A DNA stretch of 64,000 nt from Ypsolopha sequella (taxonomy: Eukaryota; Arthropoda; Insecta; Lepidoptera; Ypsolophidae): NCBI GenBank assembly GCA_934047225.1, contig OW203983.1, positions 37,320,310 through 37,384,309 of the forward strand, given 5' to 3'. Below, piece by piece: positions 35,290 through 47,690 of the stretch (the stretch's first letter is position 1; every line of letters starts with the position of its first letter). The notes under the pieces were generated by a model. That model was given only the letters and a program-made list of their open reading frames with translations. It was not told where the DNA came from and did no database searches. The position numbers were made by a program, and so were the translations under genes.

Positions 35290-35852
35290 TGGTGTTGTAG
35301 TTTCGCCATGTTCGTCTGTCTGTCTGTCTGTCTGTCCGCGGCTTAGCTTAGATACTATTAGTACTAGAAAGCTGTAATTTGGCAAGAATTAGAAAGCTGT
35401 ATTTGTACATATTTATCAAGCCAATAAAGTGGTACAGTAAAAAATTTAAAAAGATTTTTTTAGTGTACCTCCCCTACACGTAAAGTGGGGATGATTTTTT
35501 TTTCTCGTCTATCCCCTAGTGTGGGATGTCGTTGGATAGGTAATTTAAAAATATTGGGGGTGTGAGAAGACTATTTTTCGATCCAGGGTTCCGTTTGCGA
35601 AATATTAAGCTTAAAAGTATTAATTTTTGTTAAAGTCAAGTGTCCCCCCCCCTGCCAGCGAAATGCATCAGCAGGAACAAAATGTATGAGCCGTTCTTGG
35701 GAAGAGCAACTTCCGAGCGTACTAGAAGTTTGGCACGATCTGTATTAGTCGACAAACTTATAAAATGTACTTGGAGAAGAAGTCCGCATATTGTGCAGGG
35801 CAACTACGGAACCCTACACTGCGCGTGGCCCGACACGCACTTGGCCGGTTTT
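35290..35852 (+). mobile_element. GGGTTC...TTGGCCGG-type repeat, uninterrupted copy
   Basis: It runs from the (GTCT)n tract at about 35310-35335 through CGCGGCTTAGCTTAGATAC, CACGTAAAGTGGGGATGA and GGGTTCCGTTTGCGAAATAT to GACACGCACTTGGCCGG and a T run at 35852. It is the best template for reading the nested copy at 14475-15662. Non-coding. Confidence 0.75.
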
Positions 35853-35928
35853 TTTTTTATTGTTATTAAGAGTATGACTACCCGTCCATCACAAAAAAAC
35901 CAATGGCAAAGACTTTATTAGCTTTTAA

Positions 35929-37480
35929 TACTGTACTGCTTTGGTATTGTTGGATTTTTCACGGGCCTTTGACTGCATTAGCATTCCTTTGTTACTCTCA
36001 AAACTTAGTTTCTATGGAGTTGAAAGAAAAGCTGTTGAATGGTTCAATGGGTATTTAAGTAATAGAAAACAGCTTGTTCAAATACGTAAAACAGATGGAT
36101 CCACCATTGATTCAGTACCTAAATATCTATCTCGAGGCGTTCCTCAAGGTTCGATACTCGGCCCATTACTTTTTATTTTATATACATCTAACATTACACA
36201 GGTCATTAAGAATTGTAGTTATCATATTTACGCTGATGACCTGCAGGTTTATTATTCATTCAAGCCAAAAGATACAGAATCTTCAGTCAATATAATTAAT
36301 GAAGATTTAAATGCTATAGCTGATTGGTCAGGACGCTGTGCCTTGGTGTTGAATTCAGAGAAAACTAAATTTATTCTGCTTGGTACTAATAAGCAAGTGT
36401 CAGATTGCATAGCTCAGACCCCAAAAGTAATGATTAAGGGTATTGACATTGAAAGAGTGAGTGAAGCGAAAAATCTGGGAATGCAAATGGATAGTCTTTT
36501 AAGTTTTGAAAATCATGTTATCAGTGTGGTCAAAAACTGTTTTTATAGGTTAAAGTTACTTTATAGAATAAGAAAGTATATTAGTGTTGAAGTTAGAATT
36601 CAAATGTGTGAAACTTTGATTTTATCTAAATTGAATTATGGAGATGTAGTATTTGGGGGCTGCATGCTGTCAAGATCACAACGTCTTGTCCAGCGGGTAC
36701 AAAATGCGTGTACACGGTTTTGTTACAATATTCCTTCTCGTACTCACGTCACGCCTTACCTGATTGATAGCAATCAGTTAAAAATGTCTGCTCGTCGCGA
36801 CTTGCATTTTGGGATCATGTTATTTGGGATAATCAAGCACAAACACCCTAAGTTTTTATATGACAAAATTACATGGTCCTCTAGCGTCAATCGATATGCA
36901 ACAAGAGCTTCAGATTACCTCATTATTGTACCCAAACATCAATCGGCTGGATTCAAAGGCAGTTTTCGATACAGGGCGTCAAAAGTATGGAATGATTTGC
37001 CCCCACCCATCAGAGAGTGCAAAACAAAGGCAACATTCCGTATTAAATTGAAAAAGTACCTTTTAGACCTACAAAAATAATATAAGCCTTGTAATGAAAA
37101 TTTTTATTATTTTATATATTTTTATTTTGGTATATATGTATATAATTTATGTTTTATATAAATATAATTATTTATTTATATATATCTCCTGCACATTCTT
37201 CTTATCTTTATGTGTATTTAAATATAAGCCACCTAGCATAGGTATAGGTTAAGTTTTAATATTAATTTTAAGTCAGGGTTCAGCAGAATACCAGCGCTGT
37301 AGCCCCTACTACAGCATTAAGCTGAGCTGAAATCCTTTTTTATTTACCACTGTTTTCCTAATGTTGTGTTTACTCGTACTGTTTGTTAATTTGTATTGTT
37401 TGTTATTTTGTATGTTTTTATGTTCTTTCTCGTGTTTGTGGTATTTTAAAATAAATTACTTTTCTTTCTTTTCTTTCTTC
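35929..37480 (+). pseudogene. 5'-truncated LINE: reverse transcriptase C-terminal half and 3' UTR
   Basis: An open frame without stops from 35929 to the TAA at 37078-37080 contains VLLDFSRAFD (RT motif A with its catalytic Asp), RGVPQGSILGPLLF (motif B), YADDLQVYYS (motif C, catalytic Asp pair), then the thumb and the C-terminal YRASKVWNDLPPPIR segment typical of Jockey/CR1-group ORF2. The endonuclease and the N-terminal RT fingers are missing, so it cannot replicate on its own. The 3' UTR carries CTACTACAGCATTAAGCTGA and ends in a (TTTC)n tract near 37460-37485. The uninterrupted frame suggests a fairly young insertion. It starts about 75 bp after the preceding repeat. Confidence 0.88.
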
Positions 37481-37737
37481 TTTCTTCTAATATAAGCTAT
37501 TATTGGGTGGCTCATTGGCCTATTTGTCTTCGATGGGTACTTAAATATTAATGATCACGCAGCGAAACAGCAGAATAGGTTTTATCGTATATTGAAATAT
37601 TTTACGAGCAAAAATATTTGGATCTAACCAAAAAAACTAAGGTTGAATTGTATTTTCTTTAGATAAAAGTATAAATCTTAATACATATTTTATTTGTACA
37701 TTTCCTTAATAAAATACTAAAAAATCAAACATATAGT

Positions 37738-39446
37738 GAGCTCTAACAACGAGTAGTGACGGTAGTGATGATAGATATGTGATTGAACTTCAACAGTGAG
37801 TTCTAACAACGAGTAGTGACGGTGGTGATGATAGATATGTGATTTAACTTTAACAGTGAGTTCTAACAACGAGTAGTGACGGTAGTGATGATAGATATGT
37901 GATTTAACTTCAACGGTGAGCTCTAACAACGAGTAGTGACGGTGGTGATGATAGATATGTGATTTAACTTCAACAGTGAGTTCTAACAACGAGTAGTGAC
38001 GGTAGTGATGATAGATATGTGATTTAACTTCAACGGTGAGCTCTAACAACGAGTAGTGACGGTGGTGATGATAGATATGTGATTTAACTTCAACAGTGAG
38101 TTCTAACAACGAGTAGTGACGGTGGTGATGATAGATATGTGATTTAACTTCAACAGTGAGTTCTAACAACGAGTAGTGACGGTGGTGATGATAGATATGT
38201 GATTTAATTTCAACAGTGAGTTCTAACAACGAGTAGTGACGGTAGTGATGATAGATATGTGATTTAACTTCAACGGTGAGCTCTAACAACGAGTAGTGAC
38301 GGTGGTGATGATAGATATGTGATTTAACTTCAACAGTGAGTTCTAACAACGAGTAGTGACGGTGGTGATGATAGATATGTGATTTAACTTCAACAGTGAG
38401 TTCTAACAACGAGTAGTGACGGTGGTGATGATAGATATGTGATTTAACTTCAACAGTGAGTTCTAACAACGAGTAGTGACGGTGGTGATGATAGATATGT
38501 GATTTAACTTCAACAGTGAGTTCTAACAACGAGTAGTGACGGTAGTGATGATAGATATGTGATTTAACTTCAACAGTGAGTTCTAACAACGAGTAGTGAT
38601 GGTGGTGATGATAGATATGTGATTTAACTTCAACAGTGAGTTCTAACAACGAGTAGTGACGGTGGTGATGATAGATATGTGATTTAACTTCAACAGTGAG
38701 TTCTAACAACGAGTAGTGACGGTGGTGATGATAGATATGTGATTTAACTTCAACAGTGAGTTCTAACAACGAGTAGTGACGGTGGTGATGATAGATATGT
38801 GATTTAACTTCAACAGTGAGTTCTAACAACGAGTAGTGACGGTGGTGATGATAGATATGTGATTTAACTTCAACAGTGAGTTCTAACAACGAGTAGTGAC
38901 GGTGTTGATGATAGATATGTGATTTAACTTCAACAGTGAGTTCTAACAACGAGTAGTGACGGTAGTGATGATAGATATGTGATTTAACTTCAACAGTGAG
39001 TTCTAACAACGAGTAGTGATGGTGGTGATGATAGATATGTGATTTAACTTCAACAGTGAGTTCTAACAACGAGTAGTGACGGTGGTGATGATAGATATGT
39101 GATTTAACTTCAACAGTGAGTTCTAACAACGAGTAGTGACGGTGGTGATGATAGATATGTGATTTAACTTCAACAGTGAGTTCTAACAACGAGTAGTGAC
39201 GGTGGTGATGATAGATATGTGATTTAACTTCAACAGTGAGTTCTAACAACGAGTAGTGACGGTGGTGATGATAGATATGTGATTTAACTTCAACAGTGAG
39301 TTCTAACAACGAGTAGTGACGGTGGTGATGATAGATATGTGATTTAACTTCAACAGTGAGTTCTAACAACGAGTAGTGATGGTGGTGATGATATATATGT
39401 GATTTAACTTCAACGGTGAGTTCTAACAACGAGTAGTGACGGTAGT
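37738..39446. repeat. Minisatellite, 60-bp unit, about 28.5 copies
   Basis: The unit reads GAGTTCTAACAACGAGTAGT then GACGGTGGTGATGATAGATA and TGTGATTTAACTTCAACAGT. Unit length is exactly 60 bp throughout, with a few point variants (GGTAGTG for GGTGGTG; AGTGATGG for AGTGACGG; GTTGATG once). The minus strand has a 577-codon open frame, but it is explained by a stop-free unit whose length is divisible by three. Variant order shows a 120-bp dimer near the left end and a 420-bp (seven-unit) segment repeated from 38521 and from 38941. Inside an E93 intron. Confidence 0.97.
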
Positions 39447-42400
39447 CCACGGCACGTTTTTTCGTAAAAGGATACCTTTTCGTTTATCGTGACAGATGTT
39501 ACGTTCAACGAATAATTTCGAGTAAGCAAGACTACCGTTGAACTTAATGGACTTAAACACGATACGAAGAGAAATGCAACACTTAACACCTATACTGAGC
39601 AATTGAGATGCACAAAAAACTTACATTTTATGTCAATTGTAACTTACAGCTACATATTTGTAAATGCAATATTGTTATCGAAATCTACGGGCGTTTTCTA
39701 CATATTGTAAACTTTTATTAAACAGCATTTACAATTGTTTTAGTTGTAAGTTATTTACTTGTAAATTTCTTACATATTTCTAAGGTTTATTAAACAGCAC
39801 TTGTCGTACAATTTAACAAATATGTCACTTTCTTACAAAGTTGTAGAATTGTAACGTTTATTAAACAGGGCTCTGTTTATTGGGGACAAAGCGAAACAGT
39901 TTGCAATAAAAATTAAGGACGATACTTTTTTATCTTATTTTTTTTCGAAGATTTTGGCAAAAGGGTGTCTCAGGCAAGTATTGTCCAATTTTATTGACCA
40001 TAAAATTACCTGACCCTTGAAGTCGTCAGCTCTCAGTATAATAGGCTTAGGATAGGTCTTGTCTTTGAAAACACATTCCAACTAAACCCTTTGAAATCAA
40101 AGATGAGTTCAACAGGGTTTCGTGAATCCTATGTTTATAATTGGTATTTTATTCTACATAAGTAACCCGGTCACATGGACGTCACTAAAACGTGGCCAGC
40201 AGTGTTCGATATTTTGTGCCACATTCATCTCAATAATATTGATTGACATATTGATGTAACCAGTATAATTTCACAAATTAAATATCTAGTAAGTATAGAT
40301 AACATACCGAGCAATTGTACAAAACATGGAAAAAAAGATGAAAAATATTGACAATAGGAGAACAAAATACGATCCGCAATATTTCCTGTTTATCTACGCA
40401 CCCTCTATTCTTATGGTCTCTTTTAGCGACAAACGATAATGATTTCTAAGATCGAAGCAATAGAGATTCTTTCTACTTAAATTTGTGTATCGGCACTATA
40501 TTTTTCTCGTTTCCATGATTTATTAAAATAGATGACAATTATAAATAATATTTATTATATGACGAACATTTCATGACTAAAAGATAAGCTGCCCTAAAGC
40601 ATCGGTTCCTGCATACATAATAAGTACTAAGTTCTAATCATCACCGGTTCGTAATTGCAGCTTATTGTTAACTATAGCAATTATACTATGAACCATTTTG
40701 CATACATCTGCCTGGCTGTCTTAAACAGCAAAGCCATCTTCCAATTTATTAAGACCTCTGGTATTTCATACCTACCCCCCTTTAACGTCTATCTTGGTTA
40801 TGAATTGAGGGGTAGTAAAGGCCAGGTATGACTGGTTATTCCGGTATACGTAGTTTCAATTTACGAAACAATACCTTATCCATTTGCTACTATTCCACGT
40901 CAAAGTAGAAAACTCGTATTTTGATTAATACGCGGGAAAAGGACGGGATTTCCGTGTTGTTGGATTGTGGACTCTGTGTTTGAAGGTTTAGGGTTGATTT
41001 TTCAGAGGGGTAGTTTTCGATGTGTTAGTTCTGAAATAGTGAGTGTGTAGGCGTACAGCATGAACAGTAGGCAGCGTTCGAACAGAATGAAGTGGAGTGG
41101 TGTTTTGATGTTCAAGCGTTTTTGTTTATTCTTTTTCGTTTTTGCAAGACCTTTTTAGTGGTTTGCTTTTGTTTTCACTTGCATTGATGTAGTTATGGGT
41201 AATATTTTAAATTTGTTTCCCTACATTTTAATCATATTTCAGTTTGTTAATATAATTCATATTTATTTACAAAGTGCTTTTTAAAATTAGTCAGGGTACT
41301 CATAATTATAGACTATAGTCCCAGCAGGCATTTAACATTTACGAGCAAATTACGCAACCTTCATGTTTTTACGAATAAACCTAAAATAATAATATCTGAA
41401 TGGATAGCCTGTAATTGTACAGGTAGAATTCCAGATGCGTGAAATTAATTCATTTTGCTATCCGTATTCCGCTGCCGATTCCATTTTGACGGATAAGAAC
41501 TTCAAAGATGGCGGGCACTTTTAATAATGGCTTACACGGTTAGTGCTTCAGTTTCAATTTAGAATTCTATTACCAACGGCTTTTTAATTATAGTGACTTT
41601 GAAATGTTATTTTCTAAAGCTGTGTAAAAATATGCATGCACCATTCATTCTAGGGCAACTTTTTAGACAACTTGGAATAAAAAATGTTTGCGACTCTAGT
41701 GCATTTTGAAGCCGATCGGTTAAACAGCATAGGCCGGACAGAAAAGCCTATATAGGGGCGGTCCGCAGAGGGTGGAAACCTCGGAAAATTCACGTGCAAG
41801 ACCCTCCCCCTGCTGAAACACACGTGCCTTTACCAAATAGCCTCACTGTATACACGCCTTTAATAATCATTGCCGACTAAAAAAAAGAAAAATGAACGCG
41901 CGTGCTTCAGAATGATATTTAAAATTTTCCCGATGTTTGAATTTTCGAACGACCTTTTGTTTTTTAAAGCGCACCTTTTTTGCATTTTTAATCGTGTGTT
42001 GCTGACCGGTGTTGTTTTTTTTTTAATGAACTTGTTTACCTCCGGATATGTTTTGTTTTGATATGTGAGTTCTGATTTTCTGGTAAGTAAATTTAATTTT
42101 AAAATGTTGTTTTGTGAATTATTTTTTTATAATGTTATATTGTGAATTATTTTTCCTGTTTGCTGGAGCGAGATAATTGATGGAGAAAATCACCAAGGGG
42201 TTGAACGTTCGGTAAAGTTTTCACGTATCTATGAATTACTATTTTGTTCATAATAGTTATCATTGCGGTATATAAACGCAAGAGAAAAGTTAATCTGGAT
42301 GTGACATCTTTGATCCTGGTACCTAACCCGGGGTAGTGTAACAATATTTGATTTTTTACCTATAAATAGAAAGTAAACGTGATATTTTGTTAACATTTGT

Positions 42401-43049
42401 CAACTATTTTAGGAATAATAACGTAAAATCGGTATTCAATATACTTACCACGTCGTTTCAAATAGCAAAACATATTGAATTACCAGATAAATAAATAATG
42501 GGCTCAGGCAGGATATAATCCTCGATAATCGAAGGAGGCTATTTTGATATTTTCTGAAATGTCAGTAAAGTTCACAGCTATATCTTCCACTTCCAACTGA
42601 ACTGAACACGCTCGTGTAAATAATTCTTTAACGATACAAAATGTACATGCGGACACGTCAGAATACTAAACATAAAAAACGCCAATAATGCCAATTTGTG
42701 AACGACTCTTGCTTTTTCGCATTTATATGATTTATAAATATTTACAAGTCATAAGATTTATAAAACATGTACTTTTGCGATCTGATCGAATATTGGACCT
42801 ATCAATAAACACAATTTGATGTTTCTGCTCTAAAAATTAGTTTTTATTTACTACGGATCGAAAGAGAACTGTCAAAATTATGGTGTCTACAATGAGTTCA
42901 AGAAGGAATACCTTTAGGTCAATGGGTGTCTAACTAAAGTATAGTTTGTGATGACTTTACTTCGTCTGACAGAATCTTAAATTGATCTGTGGCAAATGGC
43001 GCTCTGAAAAGTGACCGTAGCCATTTCAAAAAAAAAATAGTTCTTACTA

Positions 43050-43345
43050 AATTATATATATTGTTTAACTAAACTGTAGTGCCTGTATAAAATTATAGTT
43101 TCTAACTTAACTTGAGTGTCTAACTAAATTATTTAATCGCTATAGTTTCTAACTATAATTATAGTATTTTACAAAGTTATGGTGTCTAAATTAGAGTGTG
43201 TATCTAAATTTTAGTGCCTCACCAAATTATAGTGCCTAATTAAATGTTAGTTTATAATTAAATTATAATGTCGTACTAAATTATAGTGTCTTACTAAATT
43301 ATAATTAATAGGTATCCAAATAATAGTGTCTAATAAAATTGAAAC
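43050..43345. repeat. Degenerate short-period tandem array (TTATAGTGTCTAACTAAA-like)
   Basis: The phrase AAATTATAGTGTCTAACT recurs many times with substitutions and variable spacing of about 18-30 bp (for example near 43060, 43105, 43180, 43220, 43260, 43290). Divergence is high, so it is an old array. It fades out on the left near 42930, where GTGTCTAACTAAAGTATAG occurs. Confidence 0.7.
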
Positions 43346-44544
43346 AAAATAAATAATGACTCCTGTGTGATATGTGAATTGTAACGTCTAATAAGTGTAG
43401 AATGAAATAAACTGAAAAAAAATTGAATACTTATAATTTTATTTGTTGTTCGTTAGACACTAAACTAAACATTAATTCCAACCTCGTAACCTCAATTTAA
43501 ATAAAAAGTATTCACAAAATTCATTTATTCGATGACACCTCCTAATTCGCTGACAACTGAATTATAAAAAAAGCAATTGTTCTCGAAACGCACGAATAAA
43601 AATACCATTCTAAATTCAAACGGACCATTAAACGGTTCCCACGGACGCCATGTTGGTGCGTCCTCGCCTGCCATTGGTCGAGGCCACGAGTTTAGAATTA
43701 GAATGTGTAGACCCTACCATTTGGCAGACCGTAAATTATGTATCCAGCTGCTGTTATTTTTTTCGTTCACAAATAATGGGAACCGGTTGACTCGTTTAGA
43801 AACGGACGGACGGCTGTCATCGGTTATTAGAAAACGAACAATGGTATAGAAAAAGAAAAGAAAATAGGCAATGATTGTAGGTTGGCTTGGTTCCGTAGAC
43901 AAGGCTAATAATTGTGAATGGATAAAATTGGTAGTTTGAGTAGGTATTAATTACTTTCCACCACTGGGTTATCTTGGTCTGAATCACGGACTTAAAACTC
44001 AGGTCTGTATTCAGAAGGCAATGAATAGGTATTCACTCAGAAAACGTCTTCGTAACAATTAATTACTTTTCTGCTAAATTTAAACAGGACATGGATCCAT
44101 GTATCAGCCGAATTCGTTGCTGTAAGTACAGCTTGGCAAAAAATAGTTTGCAAAAAATGAGGGTGCTTTACCACAAAATAATGTCAAGTAGCCACACCAT
44201 AATACTGGGACCAAAATGGTATACTAGGACATGTTAATGACTACGACCAAAATATTTTGTACAACCTGTCGCCGCGTCAAACTCTTTGCAGAGCTGTAAT
44301 TTTAGCAACAAAAATATAAAATACTAAAATACATGAAAATATATTTATATATTTATTTGAAATATATTTTGGCCCGCTATGGGGCCAACATCAGTCGAAA
44401 TAGGGATAAATAGAAACAATATTTAAACGATATAATATGTATTAAATATTTTTATTATATATTTAACAAAATTGTATCAGTGGAGTGTATACTTCCATAC
44501 CCTAAAAGAATTCTTGGGTTTGCATTTACAACGTGTATAAGGTG

Positions 44545-44785
44545 ACTTTAGTTGAATATAGCCAAATTCATATTGGAGACTCGGTAAGTGGTCAGGGCCA
44601 AAGTTCAATGATCCTATTTGCGAAAAACGCAAAAAAAATGTAGGCTTCCTATACTAATTGACTTGGAGTTGTTCCTTAACTAGTATAGGGGCACGACAAT
44701 TTTTTTTTTCGTATTCTGCAAAAATGTAATTTAACCTTGGTCCAGACCACGAGTCTAGTATGAATGTGGCTTTAAAAATAAAGCA
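44545..44785. mobile_element. Foldback MITE, family with GGAGACTC arms, copy 2
   Basis: ATATAGCCAAATTCATATTG then GAGACTCGGTAAGTGGTCAG on the left is mirrored by CCAGACCACGAGTCTAGTAT and GAATGTGGCT on the right. Same family as 28992-29218. Non-coding. Confidence 0.7.
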
Positions 44786-45395
44786 ATACTTCCTCATAAG
44801 TATAAAGGAAGTAACTACACTTTATTTAAACCATTTATATCTACAATATAGCCATCAGCTTGTTACAATTTAATCTTTTAAGCTCTCGGTATCGCTTAAA
44901 ACAATAGTCAACAAAACGTAGGAGGCAAGATGGTGATTGTAGCTCGAATCCATTTTACGGGTTAATCAAATTAATTATGGTAAAATAAGCAAAACAGTTC
45001 TTAAAGTTCGTCCGTTCCCTGCGTGTAAAATTCATGCCTTCTACTAAAATGTAGGCTAACGACTCAGTAAAATTGAATTCACACTTAGTTGAAACTAAAA
45101 AGCTGTATATTTCTATTACATTTAACGGACTTATTAAAGGGGAAAGGTCCGGAAAGCCTTGCTTGAACATTTTCAGTCACATTCTCTTTATGATATAAAT
45201 ATTATTAGCTTCCGAACGATCATAGTAATTTCCGAATTGGAGCAGTGTAACGAGTTTAACTGTCAAAGGTTTCAGATTTCTATAACTGACATTAAGAGTC
45301 GGAGTTCCGAGATTGGGCAAAACGGGGTACGGGGTTATGGCTTTTTAAGATAGTAAAATATTAATTTCTGAACAAAATAAATACCACTTGTTACC

Positions 45396-45609
45396 TTACA
45401 AGATGAAGTACAGGTTCATTAAAAAAAATCTTGGCACTAATGTATAGTAACTTCAGAAAAAAAACAGGATTTTCAAGTTCAGGTTACACCCGTAGCGCTG
45501 CAATGCTATTCAAGAGATTTTCTTGAAATTCCTGTTTTTTTTTTTTTCTGAAGTTACTATACATTATTGCCGTGATTTTTTTTAATGAACCTGCACTTCG
45601 TCTTGTAAT
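45396..45609. mobile_element. Foldback MITE, 85-bp arms
   Basis: CTTACAAGATGAAGTACAGG to TAGTAACTTCAG (left) is answered by CTGAAGTTACTATACATTAT to CCTGCACTTCGTCTTGTAAT (right). The loop is about 40 bp and the arms match at about 90 percent by eye. Non-coding. Confidence 0.8.
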
Positions 45610-47047
45610 CTCGGGACACCGACCCGTAACAAACTTCTGCCTAAATCAAAAATACGTTCAATGAATTCTTAAGTCGCAGTTGAACATGGCAAGACATATG
45701 ACAGTTATACCTATAATTTTCAATCACTATCAATAACGGTTTCAATTTTCTAGACAAAAAGAAACATTTAATTATAGTTTATATGCTTTCGGAATTGTAC
45801 TACAACCATTCAATCTCGGGAAAATTCTGACCAAACTGGCATTTGCGCGGTGGTGATACAACGAACTAAAACTGTGGTGATACTTATAATTCTAACTAAC
45901 AATTCGAGAGACAAAATCCGAGTGGCAGCGCTAACTGGCCGACCTAGAGTCGTTACCTTGACGTTTCGCTAATCATGTCCACCTTGAATACCAACTAGGA
46001 TTGTTAAGCTATACCTGGCTTCATAGCACACGTGAAACGAACCGCACGCATTTACAAAGTCGGATTTTTAGGGCCCCGTTAAACAAGGGATATTCTTAGG
46101 GGTACCTACTTGTAGTTATCAGTAGTTCGCCGCGAACTGTGAACTCGTGAACCCCCAGCCCCATATCTCAGCAACCCTTGACCGATTTGGCTACTGTTCG
46201 AACTTAACAAAAAAATTATGTCTCATTTACACGTAAATGCGAATAAAAGCATTATACGCCTACCAAATTTCATGACGTGTCGATCAACGATACTCAAGTT
46301 ATCGTCGGTAAAACATTCATCCATACATACATACAAACGCCGGCTCGTTCAAGGAGACTCGGAGAACTTTGCTCGCTCGTTCAATTAACTAAAATTTTTT
46401 TCTGATTGAGCAGTTCCGCTGATTTTTAAAAGATATTTTTACTACAACAAACACAGTAATTTCCTTTCCAAGTACTCATCGCACATCTATTACATACATA
46501 TTACGATTTATACTCAATCTAATCCATATGAACAAAAAGGTACACCGGTTTCATATAAATTCAAGGCCAGAGACTAGGCTTCGCGCCAACACGCAAAAGT
46601 AAAATTTTCCTTGTACGACGTAATAGGCGGAAACCATTTAATGACAGAGTTACACTTGAGGAAAACTGTCAAAAATAATTAAGGTTTCAAGATCAACCTT
46701 CGTGATGACAGGTTTCGATTTATTAAAGATTAGTCAACAGAATAGCCCATTGCATCATTTGAGTAAATAATTGAACTGATGATGACCATTGCAAATTACA
46801 AGTTTTTATTGTTTCAAATTGTTTGAAATAAAGCTTGATTAATCAAGATGATAGTTGCCTATTACTTCGATATTAAAACAGTCACGATTGCTATGAAGCA
46901 AATAATATAGAAGAAGAATACTTAGGTGATATAATAAAATGCAGAAAATAGGGTATGATTTCTAATCGGTTCTGTCTGTCACATTTTGAGGCCCACAGTG
47001 AGTTATGATTGAGAAAAATTTGAAACGAAAGAAAGAAAAAGAAAGAA

Positions 47048-47120
47048 ATTATGATCGGAGTAGATTTGTCGTACGTTCTAAATCATACATAACGTACGCT
47101 AAATCTACTTCGATCATAAT
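47048..47120. repeat. Isolated hairpin, 30-bp arms
   Basis: The left arm ATTATGATCGGAGTAGATTT continues GTCGTACGTT. A short loop (about 13 bp) follows, and then AACGTACGCTAAATCTACTT and CGATCATAAT. There are few mismatches. It could be a very short foldback element or a precursor-like RNA hairpin; the sequence alone cannot decide. Confidence 0.7.
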
Positions 47121-47344
47121 AATCGGCTTTATGAACAACATATATTTATGAATAAAATATAATAATTATGTTAATAATCGACCTGGCTCAAAGTTTATCA
47201 TGGCACCTTAGCCATGATTCAGTTCATCCATCTTTTTTTTATCAAGTTATACCTACATATCGCAGTAGAGTCATATAACGATATCGTATAATAACTGTCA
47301 CATCAAACTAATGTAAAATTGTTTTTGATTTTTTGAAGTCCAAA

Positions 47345-47690
47345 TATTTTAGGGGCCTAAGACACCCATGTTCCTCCCTCTGTCTACGATCCTGCCTGGC
47401 TCATGGGGTTATTGACATGTGGGGCGTGGCGTGTCAGATCCCGAAATCATCCCAGTTGCGTATGTCCGCGTACGGGTTAATACAAACCAAACTGAGGTGG
47501 TCAGGATTCCATGGCAGTTCGCTTCCCGCGCGGCTGAAGGCTGTACTGGCTGCTTGACACTGCTCGTATCTTTCGCCGGTTTCTTTCCCTGGGGCTGTGA
47601 ACCCAGGTCAACTGTGCTTCTGCCGGGTTGTACCGTCTCTCTCTCTTTTGCTCTTCCGGCAAAGATACAGGCGAGATTTAAATTTCTTGA
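47345..47690. repeat. GC-rich island of unknown origin within the intron
   Basis: Composition rises clearly above the flanks between TTAGGGGCCTAAGACACC and CGGCAAAGATACAGGCGAG. Two overlapping plus-strand frames stay open for 74 and 92 codons, but neither resembles a protein that I know, and no splice sites bound them cleanly. Possibly a retroelement piece or an unrecognised exon. Confidence 0.4.

Noticed and set aside
29274..39446. CRISPR-like regular repeats
   Set aside because: The arrays are contiguous tandem units without unique spacers, and the DNA is eukaryotic.
41745..41880. Possible core promoter (CCTATATAGGGGCGG and downstream GC-rich sequence)
   Set aside because: Only a TATA-like string is visible; there is no adjacent coding exon or initiator that I can support.
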